DNA of 64,000 bases, from contig OY759266.1 of assembly GCA_963662155.1 (NCBI GenBank), forward strand, positions 56,927,510 to 56,991,509. Direction: 5' to 3'. Numbering within the stretch: position 1 is the first letter of the stretch; each line of letters begins with the position of its first letter. Both the position numbers and the translations under genes were made by a program. The stretch comes from Lamellibrachia columna. Its lineage: Eukaryota; Annelida; Polychaeta; Sabellida; Siboglinidae. The notes beneath the pieces are model-generated. The model searched no databases, was not told where the DNA came from, and worked only from the letters and a program-made list of their open reading frames with translations. Shown here piece after piece: positions 1 to 13,100 of this stretch.

Positions 1-199
1 CAGTAAAAGCGCTGAAGCGTTGGATTACAAAGCCTCATGACCAGCGATACTCATTGAAACAGGAGTACTCGGTCCATGGACCACTGGTCTTTCGTCTGTC
101 ACGCCAAATTTGCTTCATGTACACAATTCCTACATCTTGAAAATATTGATAAATATAATAAATGTACGCAACTATTCTTATTTAGGTTTACTTAGGTTC

Positions 200-1510
200 T
201 TCCTGACCGTAGGCAGTGGCCTCAGTGGTCAGATCGTCAACTTTCCCTTGAAATGCTCTATGACTTCCTGGCAAGGTGGCTTTGTAATTGCAGAGAAATT
301 TTCAGTACTCCAATGTTTATCTAGACGTTTTTTAAATGAATTGACACTTGGGGCAGTTACAACTAGTTCAGTTAAATCTTTCCACAATTTTGTAACTTTA
401 AGTGAGAAGCTTTCTTTTCTAAAGTTTATATAAGCACGTTCTAGAAACAGTTTCAAACTATGACCCTTTGTTCCTTCCTTTGTATCACTGTCTTTGTGCA
501 GCTTGCCAATGTTAGATACATCACTGTCATACTTTCCTTAAAGCAGTTTATAAACCTCAATCATATCACCACGTGTTCGTCTATATGCAAGTGTGGGAAG
601 TTTCAATCTCTGAAGCGTCTCCTGGTAAGGAATATCCTTCATCCCAGAAAGCTGCTTTGTTGTATGTCTCAGCACATTTTCTGTGGCCTCTTTATATTTC
701 TGTTTATAAGGGGACCATATAGGTGTTGCATAATCTAAATGACTCCTAACTAAAGTTTTATATAACGGTACAAAATTATTTTGATTTAGGGTTGTGAAAG
801 ACCTTCTAATAACTGCCGTGATACTGTTTGCTTTGTTTATTTTTTTTGGTTGATGTGTTTATCGAATTCTAGCTTTGAATCAATAATAACCCCAATGTCT
901 TCTTCTTCTATTTTTCTTAATTCATGGGCAGTATTATCCACGTTCAGATTATAAGCATACTCCTGCTCTAATGTTTTCCCTAACTGCATCAACTTGCATT
1001 TGTGTGGGTGAAATCTTAGTAACCATTGACTAGAAGAAGATGTTAGGTAATCTAAATCTTAGTAACCATTGACTAGAAGAAGATGTTAGGTAATCTAAAT
1101 CTTAGTAACCATTGACTAGAAGAAGATGTTAGGTAATCTAAATCTTAGTAACCATTGACTAGAAGAAGATGTTAGGTAATCTAAATCTTAGTAACCATTG
1201 ACTAGAAGAAGATGTTAGGTAATCTAAATCTTAGTAACCATTGACTAGAAGAAGATGTTAGGTAATCTAAATCTTAGTAACCATTGACTAGAAGAAGATG
1301 TTAGGTAATCTAAATCTTAGTAACCATTGACTAGAAGATGTTAGGTAATCTAAATCTTAGTAACCATTGACTAGAAGAAGATGTTAGGTAATCTAAATCT
1401 TAGTAACCATTGACTAGAAGAAGATGTTAGGTAATCTAAATCTTAGTAACCATTGACTAGAAGAAGTTGTTAGGTAATCTAAATCATCCTGTATTGTATG
1501 CTAGTCATTT
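200..1510 (-). mobile_element. CR1/L2-like LINE 3' part, broken
   Basis: Minus-strand frames give the end of a reverse-transcriptase polyprotein: WLLRFHPHKCKLMQLG near 1020, LYKTLVRSHLDYA near 760, then a C-terminus of the type SFSLKVTKLWKDL and SFKKRLDKHW at 229-456. It is interrupted by frameshifts and by an internal 43-bp tandem expansion. It lies downstream of the visible USP22 exons, probably inside a later USP22 intron. Confidence 0.8.
1011..1482 (-). repeat. 43-bp minisatellite inside LINE coding sequence
   Basis: About eleven near-identical 43-bp units (AAATCTTAGTAACCATTGAC...), one with a 3-bp deletion near 1337. On the minus strand the unit encodes the LINE segment DLDYLTSSSSQWLLRF, which is then continued by the single-copy HPHKCKLMQ, so the array is an amplification of element coding sequence. 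Confidence 0.92.
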
Positions 1511-1952
1511 GTACTAATAATCGTTTTAGACATCTTGGTAACATCTGCAAACATTTATATATATATCCAAAACTATACTCTTCGGAAGATCATTTATATA
1601 TAAAACAAATAAGATTGGTCATAAGACACTACCCTGCAGAATTCCATTTACACAGACCTGTTTTCAATAAAATTAATTAATTCAGACACAAATACACATA
1701 TAATGATACATATATAGGTCCATATAGTCATACACGACAGCTAAAAAAATAATGTAAAAACAAACAGGTGAAACATAAAACATACATACTGTATGATTAC
1801 ACAAGGTCAGTATGTACATAAAGTGACTTTATCCATTGTCTCCTTATCCTTGATTTCTATCTGATGTCAGTACCAAGTACTGCAATTATCAGTGTGTTTC
1901 TAGATTTATCTAAATGTGACATGAATTTAGATACAAGGTTTCGTATAACTGC

Positions 1953-2764
1953 TTAACAGTCAGGAGTCAGTCTCTCTGCAAACAGACCTGACGCACTACA
2001 GTATTTGGGTAGTCTGAGTAATCGTCTAAACACATTATTGTAGCATACATGTAATCTGTGGATGCTATATACAGAATGATTCAACCTCAGTTGAGCTGTA
2101 TACATAGATGAGCAATATGTACTAAACAGCTTCATCTTGACATCATTTGTGCACATATAAAATTTCCTAAGTAATACATTACCACGGGCGTACAATTGAC
2201 GACACTGACACATTATATCTTTGTCATCCTTATAGAGTCACTGCATATAATATGACCTAAGTATTTTACACTATCCACTTCTTTAATATCCTCTCCATTT
2301 AACTTAAATGCAAGGTGACATACATTTTTATATGCTTTCCTCTACTTATGAGTATTAAACTTTTCTTGATTAAATTTAATTTCATGGTTTAGACCATAAC
2401 TTTCACATACAGATAACAGCTCCCTTAAACCTACGGTGGTCACCGTCATCTGCATACATCAGATGATTTATATTCATGTCAGTCAGTGCGACATTTTGTT
2501 AGTGCAGCACTTAAATCATCAATATGTACATTAAACAGGTATGGTGAGAGTATGCCACCTTGCTTGACACCATTAGACTTGAAATCCCTCAGATAAAATC
2601 CTGGACCAGCATACAAACATAGTTCTAACAATATAACTAGGTACTTGTCTATCAATCAATTTCTTAAACAACATAGATTGCCTTATTTTGTCAAAGGCTT
2701 TAGAAGCATCTAAGAAACCCAAGAACTTACACCCATTTAAACATCTGTAATTATCAACACACAT
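1953..2764 (-). mobile_element. Non-LTR retrotransposon fragment (RT to C-terminus)
   Basis: Minus-strand pieces include GFLDASKAFDKI, SNGVKQGGILSPYLFN (near 2580-2530) and a C-terminus with TYCSSMYTAQL and FRRLLRLPKYCSASG. It is frameshifted. The family differs from the CR1/L2-like copies elsewhere in the window. Confidence 0.8.
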
Positions 2765-2965
2765 TTCCGTTGTACACGGTCAGACAAGAACGCCTGGATC
2801 CATCTTAGTGTGTGGTAATCTATACCATATGATTCAAGTTTGGCTACCAATCTTTTATGAGGGACAGTATCAAATGCTTTCATGAAGTCTAGACATTTTA
2901 TATCTATAGATTCTCCTCTATCTAAAGCTCTGGTCCATGAGTCCTTTGTTGTTTTTTTCAAAGTT
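2765..2965 (-). mobile_element. Reverse-transcriptase fragment of a second LINE
   Basis: IDIKCLDFMKAFDTVPHKRL and WIQAFLSDRVQRK are core RT motifs on the minus strand. The fragment abuts the previous, unrelated LINE piece at about 2764. Confidence 0.75.
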
Positions 2966-3091
2966 GATATATATGCCTACAGATGATCTCCCTGACATTT
3001 TACTGAACATTCTTCGGTCACATTTTCATTGTACTTGTTGGTCAAACTCTGTCATTGTGGTGTCCACTGAAATATAGTACGGGTGTTTTCA

Positions 3092-3290
3092 TCAAGTCTG
3101 TCGACCACCACAAAAAGTCCACATACCAGGTGGGGTCAATGTGCTGCCAGAGTTCACATGAAGATTGTCATTCCTAATGAGCACCATCCACCGATAAAGT
3201 TGTTTATCTTGTGGCAACACATACCAACTCAAGTGTTTGTGTTGTTTACTAGCAGCATGACACACAACAGTTTTAGTTTTCAGCATAATA
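3092..3290 (-). pseudogene. Possible THAP-domain remnant
   Basis: The minus frame reads WYVLPQDKQLYRWMVLIRND then a broken CxxH-like end (FCGGRQT), similar in spacing to the middle of a THAP zinc finger (LPxDxxLxxxW, GGRxT). The upstream Cys pair and the AVPTF-like block are not seen. It could come from a P-type transposon or a THAP gene. Weak call. Confidence 0.3.
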
Positions 3291-3936
3291 ATAACACCGT
3301 GTCAAGGCCTAAAACAGGCAGGTCAGAGACGGGACCATCGCTTATTGGACCCCTCATTAGACCCACAGTGCTATTTGTTTTGGTTCCTCATGCCATCATG
3401 CTTCGTGGCAATTAGTGCTCCTTTTATTGTGTACATTTTTTCCAGCATTATATAAGATACATTTTTGTTAAGAATGGACGTTAAATGAATTTATGTATTT
3501 ATTATAATCTCACAATGTAATAAAACATGTCAACTTTGTATCAGAAATAAAGAATAAATTATCAAATGATATTTAGTTTTTTATACAACTTCAAATATTT
3601 CACATATTTTTATTTGATTTAACAAACTAGTCTTATTTCTGTGTTATTATTAATTCTGTTAAAATATAAGATTAAGTTTGATACAAACAGAGGGAGTGTG
3701 ACATTCCCTTGTTCTGCCATTGTTGTACTGCTGTATAATATATTTCTGTATCATTTATTAAAAAGTTTTTATGAATGTTGAAAGCAGACTACTGAAATGA
3801 TAGCATAATTGTGTGAGTGTTTCATCTTGCACAATGTAATGTTTCACGTTGCTTAATTTATGTATGCAATTGCTGGACAATCAAAAATTGCAGTGACCAG
3901 TAGATTAGAATTGCAACTGTCTGTGATCATGTTTAC

Positions 3937-6267
3937 CTATGGTTGAGTTGGCAGTCAGTCGTCTTCTCCTAGGGTTTTGCTTCAGAAGTTCCACCTCCTT
4001 GTCTGTTGGCTCCCATGCAGAAAATGAATTCCTTATCCCTGCAAGGTCAGATATCTCCATGCGGAAAGATGGAATGATAATACAACCAACGTTAAATCAA
4101 ACTCAATGTTGTAACAATAATGATAATGATTGTATAACACCACTATTCACAACATGAAAGATCTGCTAAAATATTTTATTTACATTTATATTCAAATGCA
4201 AGTTATGACAATAGTCAATGTCATTGTAAAATTATAATAAAATATGGATTTGTATAAAATGGTTGGAAGAAATATTACCATATGACATTGACTAAATGTA
4301 TCGGTAAAAATATAAAATCAAACGTTTTATCAAACTTATTACTGTGACCAGGTAGGCAATGAATGATCGCAATCTATATATAACTCTAGTCATGGCTACT
4401 GCCAGTAGCTTGGTGCATAGCGTACAATACACCTGTATTATGCAGTGATCCTTACCCATCCACTGTGCTGCAATCTTCTGTTGCACTACGGCAATATGTT
4501 CTATCTCAGTGTCGTAAACGTAATCGCCACAGGAGAAACACAGTATAGTACCATATGTTAAATCAATTGCTGAAATAAATACAAAACAAAAAGAAATTAT
4601 TCATGAACAAGGTGTCTCAGTAACAAAGCATTTATTGTTATTTACAATGTTCAGTCAAATGTTCTGCAAAATTGTCAGTTAAATTTCATTACAATTTATG
4701 GTGTTTGCATTACTATTACATGGATTGTAGAACATATCAACAATTACCAAATAGACTCACACAAGAAAACACAACAACACACCCTTTCATATTATTTTCA
4801 GTAATTCTAAGACATCTTTGAAATTTCAAATCTTTCAGGTTACTTGTTATGTGATCTTAATGTCTTTACTTACCTAAGTTGTGCATTTTACTTTTTGCAT
4901 GTTCCTGAATGTGCTTTGCACCATAGCAACCAAAGTAGACACAGAACAGGCACGAGTGTAACCTTGGACGTGCTTGTCGACATGTGTGACAAACACATGA
5001 CTTTGCCTGAACAAAGGAAGAAGCAAGCGAGTCATCGGCATCACCAAAAATAGGTAAATTTGTATTAATTTCTCTAATTTACTTAAACAACAATGTTATA
5101 TAATATCTTATATAAGGTTGGTATCTAACAAGATGCTCATGATGTTAACTCCATTAGCAAAACAAGTTTTTGACAACAGCTTATGCAGTGCCTGTATGGG
5201 TTGTTGTAGCCAGAAACCATTGAATCTGTGTGTCCACGACTGGTTTTTCCATTTCTCTGTGTGGGATCTTTTACTTCCCATGGCATATACACCAGGTAGA
5301 AGGGCCAACTGCTAACAGTGTCTCTTCTGAAAGACACAACCAATGTGAGGTGAACAAATAAAATTCCAACGTGCAGTATTCAACGTAACTGTGGGCCCTC
5401 AACCCCTAAAAATCACAGGCCTGGTTGACCTGCACAGCTTTTCTTACCTATTTACCAATATTTATGTTGCAGAAATACACCAAACAAAGTTTAATTGCCC
5501 TTAGTATGCAAACACACATAGTTAACATGATGCTGTAATGACCTGATGTGCAGGGATTGTTGGGCCTTCATATGTTTAGAACTTAATAGAAGAGCCTGCA
5601 ACATGTTCAGGTTACGGGCTATGTTGGTCTTTGACATTGTCAACTTTATGTCGCACACTGCCTATGTGACTAAGATAAATTAAAGGTGCGGAACTGATGG
5701 GGAACATAAGTCTTAGACAAAGACAAAGGCTATCAACATGTACTGTTACTCAAAAGTGAAAGTACAAGAAAAATATGTGTGCTTCGTTTGTGATGGGAAA
5801 TGTATCTTAAACATGTATATGCATATCACCACATACGTAACACCTGCATTTCTATCATGCATGAAAAAATCAACATCAAAATAATCCGTGCACGGATTAA
5901 TTTGGCGTGTCTGCAAAAAAACGAACATTGCAACAATTTACATCGTCGTGCAGTTGAAAAGGCCGTTGCACTATTTTAACGTCCAAGTCATGACATTATT
6001 CAACACCAACGAATAGCACACTGAGGCGTATTTGGTTTATTATGCGTTACTGCATTATGACTGAAATGACAAAGTACAACGCATTACGTGGTTGGCATGC
6101 AGGCAGCCGGCTGAAGCCGGAGTTAGTGCATCGTCGAGACGACTCACCTTCCTTTTCCGAGCTTCTCGCGATGTGCATGAAATGAAATAACTGTGGATTA
6201 TTCTAAAGGGTTCGAGGCCTTTGGCAGCCTTAAAGGCACTCAGATGGGGGCAGCATTTAGTGTTCAT
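3937..6267 (-). CDS. USP22: USP22-like SAGA deubiquitinase, N-terminal ZnF-UBP part (partial, 4 exons)
   Basis: Exons on the minus strand are 6267-6148, 5006-4874, 4569-4456 and 4038-3937. All have GT-AG junctions and joining phases 0, 1 and 1, giving 156 residues. The start is the ATG at 6267; exon 1 ends in EARKRK before a GTGAGT donor. Residues 6-98 carry the Cys/His pattern of a ZnF-UBP finger (CPH, CHTC, LHSCLFC, KHIQEHAK, CFSC). The segment FSAWEPTDKEVELLKQNPRR then matches the linker that precedes the peptidase domain in USP22. USP22 (Drosophila Nonstop) is the ubiquitin protease of the SAGA co-activator and removes ubiquitin from histone H2B in the nucleus. The last exon ends in phase 1 before the GLINLGNTCF block, which should lie left of the window; 1-3.9 kb holds only transposon debris. 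USP22 is preferred over USP27X/USP51, which are mammalian retrocopies. Confidence 0.9.
5240..5420 (-). mobile_element. SINE-body fragment
   Basis: Contains the GTGTCTCTTCTGAAAGACAC motif and flanks that recur next to tRNA-like heads at 7150-7290 and 32930-33110. No tRNA head is present here. Confidence 0.4.
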
Positions 6268-7129
6268 CGTAACTTTCCGCCGTCCGGCTTGAAATGAAAT
6301 TTCATTATGAATGCAACTCGTTTGAAGTTCTCACACCCTGCTGGAATCAACAAAAGGTTATGCGCAGTCGCAAACAACATTCACTTGGCGAAGGCATTGC
6401 GCTTCCGGTCTGTGGTCTGCTAACGTGTGGAGGTAATACTTGTTTTTTCCACACTTTTACAATCGTAGATATTGTTATATAGTGGTTCGTGATTATGTAG
6501 CAACTACATACACCAGTGTTCACATGCCAAACCGTGGGACGCGTGGCGAGCTGTGACATTGATACATTGACTGCTACTGCTAGTATTTCAAGAATGTAAA
6601 CACAAGGCAGTCGTAAACAAAACCCAAGTGAATACGCAGTGTCGTCATTAGTACACATCTTGATAAAAAATAAAGTGGTTCAACGATTAAAATTCAACAC
6701 GATGCCCTCGATTTAATAAGAATGCAACCAGTGCAAAGATAACGTAACGTTAAAGGCATTACAAAGGCAAAGAGGTCAAAACAAGAAAACAAGTCATAAC
6801 AGTTTAACTTTTACCACATTAACACTCATCCTTCTTCTCCGTATTCCACTATTGGTGACTGAATCTGTGACATGGGACACTCCAGAAACATTACAAAGAA
6901 AGATATACACTCCAGTTGCCAAACACTTCTTCAGTCATAGAATTGTCAGTTCCTGGAACAAACTCATCAACATGTGACATATGACATTAAGGCTTAACGT
7001 AAATACCTTAATGACTGCCTATGGCATAATATGGGCTTTAAAATAGGCCACTAGGCTTAATGTCACCCTTTAAGTATAGATGATAGGTTACACATTGAGG
7101 TCTTACCCCCTACACCCCCATGACAGACA

Positions 7130-7290
7130 CCAGCTAGAAGGGAACAGCATCAACGTTTTTATTGTCTCTTCCAAAAGACACAGTAAAATTCAGTTGAATG
7201 AAGTTGCCCAAGCTTCGAAACGACAGTAGGTGGACTTGAAACCTGGTCTTCTCGACACTCTTACCACTGAGCTATCACACCCCACCATTG
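7130..7290 (-). mobile_element. tRNA-derived SINE
   Basis: The minus strand starts with a tRNA-like head: box A as TAGCTCAGTGG, box B as GGTTTCAAGTCC. The shared body follows, with TTGGGCAACTTCATTC and TGTCTTTTGGAAGAGACA. Confidence 0.65.
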
Positions 7291-7705
7291 AACACATTTG
7301 TGGGGGTATTTGGGTGAGTAAGAATGAATTGGTCGATGTTACACAAATCAACTTTATTGGTACAAAAACATTAGAACGTGTGGATGCTGCAGTTGAGGGT
7401 ACATAGCCTCAGTTAGATTTGAATAAGGATAGAACAAAAACACATTTGTATCAACTGAATTAATCACTTGACTATGACACAATGTCAAACTACCACATTA
7501 TACTAAAAAGCCAACTGTCTGTCTACTACCAAGGTGCAGTGGTGATCCTAGCTGTGACCAAAAACATGCAAACTGTTGGCCACACAATGCTCAGCGGTCC
7601 CTGACCCAGTCTCGTTGAACCTGAGGATTACCACAAACATACTAAATTCTAATCATGGCATATCCGTCTTACAGTCAGATCCTCTTGCCAAGGCCATATT
7701 TTACT

Positions 7706-7832
7706 ATTCACTAATTCACTAATTCACTAATTCACTAATTCACTAATTCACTAACTCACTAACTCACTAACTCACTAACTCACTCACTCACTCACTCACT
7801 CACTCACTCACTCACTCACTCACTCACTCACT
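7706..7832 (+). repeat. Compound simple repeat, CTAATTCA to CTAACTCA to CTCA
   Basis: Octamer units grade stepwise into a pure TCAC tetranucleotide run, showing sequential homogenisation. Confidence 0.9.
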
Positions 7833-8148
7833 CTTGGTATTTTCAGACTTAATAGCCGCATAAGGCTTCCATGCGTCCCATGACAGGCTGCATGCTATCA
7901 TCTCTTTAGCCGCGGTTCTTCTCCACGTTTTTTCGAGCAACGATTTTGGTCAGTATGCCATGGGACATGGGACATCTTTATCTGTGTTGTGAATTATGTT
8001 TTGTCTGTTTTACAACTCTGCTATTCATTTGGCCAAAATACCCCTTTTGGTATACAGGGGTACATAATTATATAACCACCTAAATTCTTCCTCTTTGTCA
8101 TGTCTTCATGCAGATCCTGCACTGCATTATGTAATCTTTCCTGGGAAG

Positions 8149-8948
8149 CAGGGTTGAAAAACTCATGATTTTTTTGTATAAAAAAAATCAGATTTTTTTA
8201 TTTAAATCAGATTTTTTTTAAATATTTATTTGATTTTTTAAAAATCTGGTAGATGTTTATATTTATAAACTCTTTCAAACGTGTTCTATTCAAATCGATT
8301 TCGGTACTTGTCTTAACAGATTTTTGCTTATATAAAGACATTAGACAATATCCACAAGGCCTCACCCCCTATAGTTGCATGATCTGTCTTCTAAAGGAAA
8401 GCATGCTGTGTGTCTGTGGCTGTAGCAGTGCTACTTATTGTTTGCTGAGAGGGTGGATTAGCACCTGTCAGGGCTCTATGTACTCTATGGGTCTCCAACA
8501 AGACTGCAAACTGGTACAGTATTAAACAATTGTCACCAAGACTGTCTCACTTGAGTCAACATACTGAATTAGTAACAACTAGTACAAGCTCTAAGTGGAC
8601 TTTAACTCAGGGCTTCTGACATGAAAAGATACTTCCTCTGGAAGACAAGTTTGTGTGGCTTCACTGCATTCAGAAAGGGAATAGCTGAAACATACACAAT
8701 GTCATAAAATATTTGACTATCAGGCTATATGGTGTCAATACAGCTACACAAGTGTGCGCACTTTGTGCTTTTGTATAAAAAACATACAAAACTTTGTTGA
8801 TCTTGATGCTTGTAAACAATTATTTGTGTTAAATTCATATAAATCAGCGATTAAAAAAATTGGAAATAAAAAAAATCATAAATCAGTGATTTTTTTGGAG
8901 TAATTTAAATCATGATTTAAATGAAATGATTTAAATCAAACAACCCTG
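8149..8948. mobile_element. hAT-type non-autonomous transposon with 8-bp TSD
   Basis: The element begins CAGGGTTG and ends CAACCCTG. It is flanked on both sides by the identical 8-mer CTGGGAAG (8141-8148 and 8949-8956), the target-site size of hAT elements. Subterminal sequence is rich in AAATCA/TGATTT palindromes. The 800-bp interior has no convincing transposase. The frame at 8253-8525 shows no recognised domain. Confidence 0.85.
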
Positions 8949-9459
8949 CTGGGAAGGTCTGGAAACCATTAGCTACATTTACTTACTTCTTAGCTATTTC
9001 ATATGTAAGCACTCGGTCTGTTCTTCTAGTGGTTATTATTGTAACGACCAGAAAAACAGACAGGCATCTCACCATACTCCACAAATTTATCAATGGTCAT
9101 TTATTCTTGCCAGTTGGAAATGCCTCCAGCCGGCCCAGCGTCAATCACAACATCTCCATAGCAAAGCCTTCAATGCCATCCATGCCAGCAAAAACTGTTA
9201 CAAATTCTCCTATTTTCCCCAGGACAACAATTCGCTACCAGACACAATAACCAACATCATAGAACCACAACAATTTAAGCAAACTCTAACAAATTATGTA
9301 CAAAGCAAACATTACTAAAAAGCAGTCGACCCATTCTCATACAACACTGACCATTTGACGCTTAGGAGTGTTGGCCAGTATTCAAGACTAGACAAGACTC
9401 ATTATGCTAAACAAAATATGTAAAATGCAACACATCTTCCCCTTTCCTTTTTATCTTCA

Positions 9460-9870
9460 TTATCTAATTTTATCTGAAAGGGAAAGTCCTGAGAACGTGT
9501 GTTACACCAACATGCTTGTATAGTCTGGAAACAGTGGCGTTGACAGAACAACAACAGAAGCTGCAAGTTTGTGAAAACAACTGGGTTCGTCGAATAACAA
9601 GAACAAGGGTGGACAGAAGAAGGATGAACGACCTGAGGAAAGAGGTTGGGATGCAATGTAACCTAACAGGAAGATTGGTGAGAAGCAGGATGAGATGGGC
9701 AGGCCACTTGGTAAGAATGGATGCAAGCAAACTAGCAAAGAGAGCAGAGGTGGAAAAAAATCAAGGACGTAAGAAAAGGGGAAGACCACAGCTGAGATGG
9801 GAGGACTGCGTGAGGAGGGACATGAGAAGGTCAGGGGAGGATGAACCTAACCGGTAGAAGGTCAGGGGAG
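9460..9870 (+). mobile_element. Non-LTR retrotransposon C-terminal fragment
   Basis: A 113-residue frame reads LETVALTEQQQKLQVCENNW, VRRITRTRVDRRRM, RMRWAGHLVRM and [14 protein letters not shown]. This is the C-terminus of a widespread LINE family that also occurs at 26.0, 52.0 and 53.6 kb. It lies 0.3 kb upstream of DHRS7B. Confidence 0.85.
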
Positions 9871-10144
9871 GATGAACCTAACCGATAGAAAACTATAGAA
9901 AGAAAGAACAGAAAGAGTGGCTCGACAATACTTTACCTGACCCTCACTCCTGTACAGCAGGGAACAAGGAGGAAGAGCACACATCTAATTTTATTTAATA
10001 AAATCCCAAAGGAAACTTCTATATGTGACATTGTTTTGTAGATGACATATATGTTACAAATGACGTCTGTATATGCAACACTGCTGTGCATATGATATGT
10101 GTATTTTACAAATGACATTTTGTGTTGCAGTTGGAACTACAACT

Positions 10145-13100
10145 ATGGCCATGTGGACAGTAGCTATTGTAGCAGTTGGCGCCATCTACCTGACCCGCAT
10201 GACACTACAGTGGCTCAGGGAGTGTTCATTGCAAGGTCGCGTTGTTCTCATCACTGGTGCCAGCTCAGGACTAGGAGAAGGTCAGTCTAGGGAAAGTGAG
10301 ACCTGCTAGATGGCATAAAGTTCTGTTTGACTCACTGAGAATCTAAAATTTCTTGAACAGCCCTGATCCAGTTTAATGACCTATTTGTTATCTACAATAA
10401 ACATTGACATTCCACTATAAACTTTGTGTAACAATTGAGTGATTGCCATCTATAATAAATACACAGGTAAACATGATGCTTTACTGTGCAGTAATTTAGT
10501 TAAAAATGGAAATGTCAGTAATAACCCAGAAAATATATAACCAAACTTGTCATATGATAGCCTCATGTAGAAAATGAAATAGCAGTTGATTACAGGCAAA
10601 ATGCAATTTTTTTAAAGTTCTTTCATGTAATTGTAGCTAATTATTGTAATCAATTATGATTACTCAATTAGTATTATTTTTACATGACAAACTTTAACTG
10701 AAGAAATCTATGAAAATTCTATCACACCCAAGTTAAAATCATCAATTGTATATATACAATTTCATCAACACACCATAAATAATTAACTTTGGAATAAACA
10801 GTTGGGCCCACATAACACATATCTAATTGTAAGTGAAATGGTGTATTTGTCTTTGTTTACAAATGTAATTGAAATGAAAAATAATTGCAATTAATTTGAT
10901 TTTGTGTAATTAGGCCCATCCCTAATTTATATCATTGTACAGTTGTACAGTTTGAGTAACATTAGTTTATACTTTTCATGTACCAGGTATTGTACAATAA
11001 TTTATTGTAACACGTTCAGTATGTTTGCATCTTATATTTAAAAGCATTATCAACATATATTTGACCATTACATATTGTTACTTTATTTTATATATGTCTG
11101 TTAAATATTGACTAATGATTATGTTTCTATCTTAGTGTACCATCATCAGCTGCTATACCATGTCACTGAGTGTACAGTTGGCAAGTGTTTGTGACATGTG
11201 ATTTCTGTAATGTATGTGGCATCCTTTGCAGCTTGTGCTCATGTCTTCTACGAGGCTGGGGCGAAGGTGATCTTGTGTGCCCGGCGAGTCAACGAGCTGG
11301 AACGTGTCAAGAAGGAACTACAACAGTTAAAACTTAAGGTGCAAATAATCATATGTCACGGTTCAAAATTTACGTTAATCTATTTGTATTGTGAAGTCAA
11401 ATATTGCATCGGATACATTGTACTTTCATTTAACTTGTTGGACAATTTAACTTATGTTCATTTATTGATAATTTTATGCAATTCTACAGAGGGGTGAGAA
11501 CTTTGAAGCACCTACCAGGTTGTTGTTTTAACTATTAGTTTGATTAAATATCTTGTCACTAATCAAACACAAATCATTGCATGATAACTCTGCCATGATG
11601 GTCTCTCACAAACATCACATTGTACAGTGTTCTCAGGAATGATGGCCCACGTTGTATAAACATTTAGCCAACTAAACCCATTTTCTTTGTAGGAAACAAA
11701 AGTTCACGAACCAATGGTGTTGCCCCTTGACCTCACTGACTTTGAGGCCATAGCAAGTAAGGTGGAGAAGGCCATCAGTTTCCATGGCTGCATAGACATT
11801 CTTATCAACAATGGCGGCATCAGTTCCCGTGGCAGTGTCATTGATACTCTGCTTGATGTACACATGAAAGTGATGAATGTCAACTACTTTGGCCAAGTTG
11901 CTCTCACAAAAGGTATGTTTGGATATCTGTGTATGCAATTGTACTGAGGGCATAATATGACAGTATGTATGGACAATGAGCATTGTGTTTAGTTTGATAA
12001 GTGATTTCATGATAAGCTCTGTAGTAAAATCTAAAGCTCAGGTAATTCCTAAATTTGATCAGCAAAAAATCTGCCAGATTTTCAGCAAGATATATTTACT
12101 CATTTATGAATGTAGCTCATTCTAGAAAATAGAAATGTTTGTAGCTGGTTACTAGACTTGGACTTATTGAATGCCATAGTGGCTCAATAGAAACAAACAC
12201 TGCTGCTTGTACAGGAAGCTACAGTGACACTCAGACATAGTAGCTAGACTGTAATACCTCACATGGTCAAAGGAGGTTATATTGCCTTCTCTGTGTTTCA
12301 GCCATACTGCACTACATGATCTCTGCCCGACGAGGTCATATTGTCTTTTCTGTGTTTCAATCATACTGTTCCACATCATCACTGCCAGACGAGGTCATAT
12401 TTCCTTCTGTTTCATCCATACTTCACCATATGATCTCTGCCAGATGAGGTCATAATGCCTTCTGTGTTTCAACCGTACTTCACCACATGATTCCTGCCAG
12501 ATGAGGTCATATTGTCTTGTCTGAGTGTCAGCTGTACTACCCCACGATCTCTGCCAGACGAGGTCATATTGTCTTTTCTGTGTTTCAGCTGTACTGTCCC
12601 ACACAATCACTGCTAGATGAGGTCATATTGCTTTCTGTGTTTCATCCGTACCTTCACCATAATTATGTTCTCCATAATGCCTTCTGTGTTTCATCCGTAC
12701 TTCATCAAATGATTTCTGCCAGATGAGGTCATATTGTCTTGTCTGAGTTTCAGCTGTACTACCCCATGATCTCTGCCAGACGAGGTCATACTGTCTTCTC
12801 TGTGTTTCAGCCATACTGCCCCACATGATCTCTGCCAGACGAGGTCATATTGTTGCTGTGAGCAGTCTCCAGGGAAAGTTTGCTATGCCGTTCAGATCAG
12901 CATGTGTGTATAACCTTCAGTTAGTCAGTCATAATGAATCACTATCAACGTAGTCATTCGAGGCTTGAGTGTATCTGTTTGCTCCCAACATTATTTAATC
13001 ACATTGCTTGTATATGATTTTATGGTCAATTAGTCTGACATAAACAAGTATCATTCTTCTCCAACTAAGTATTTTTTGGCTTCCACCTTTTTTTCTCTAA

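Noticed and set aside
12302..12400. First repeat copy as an alternative DHRS7B exon 4
   Set aside because: It follows a good acceptor and encodes [15 protein letters not shown], but then loses the conserved SSLQGK block and reaches stops. The copy at 12811 continues correctly.
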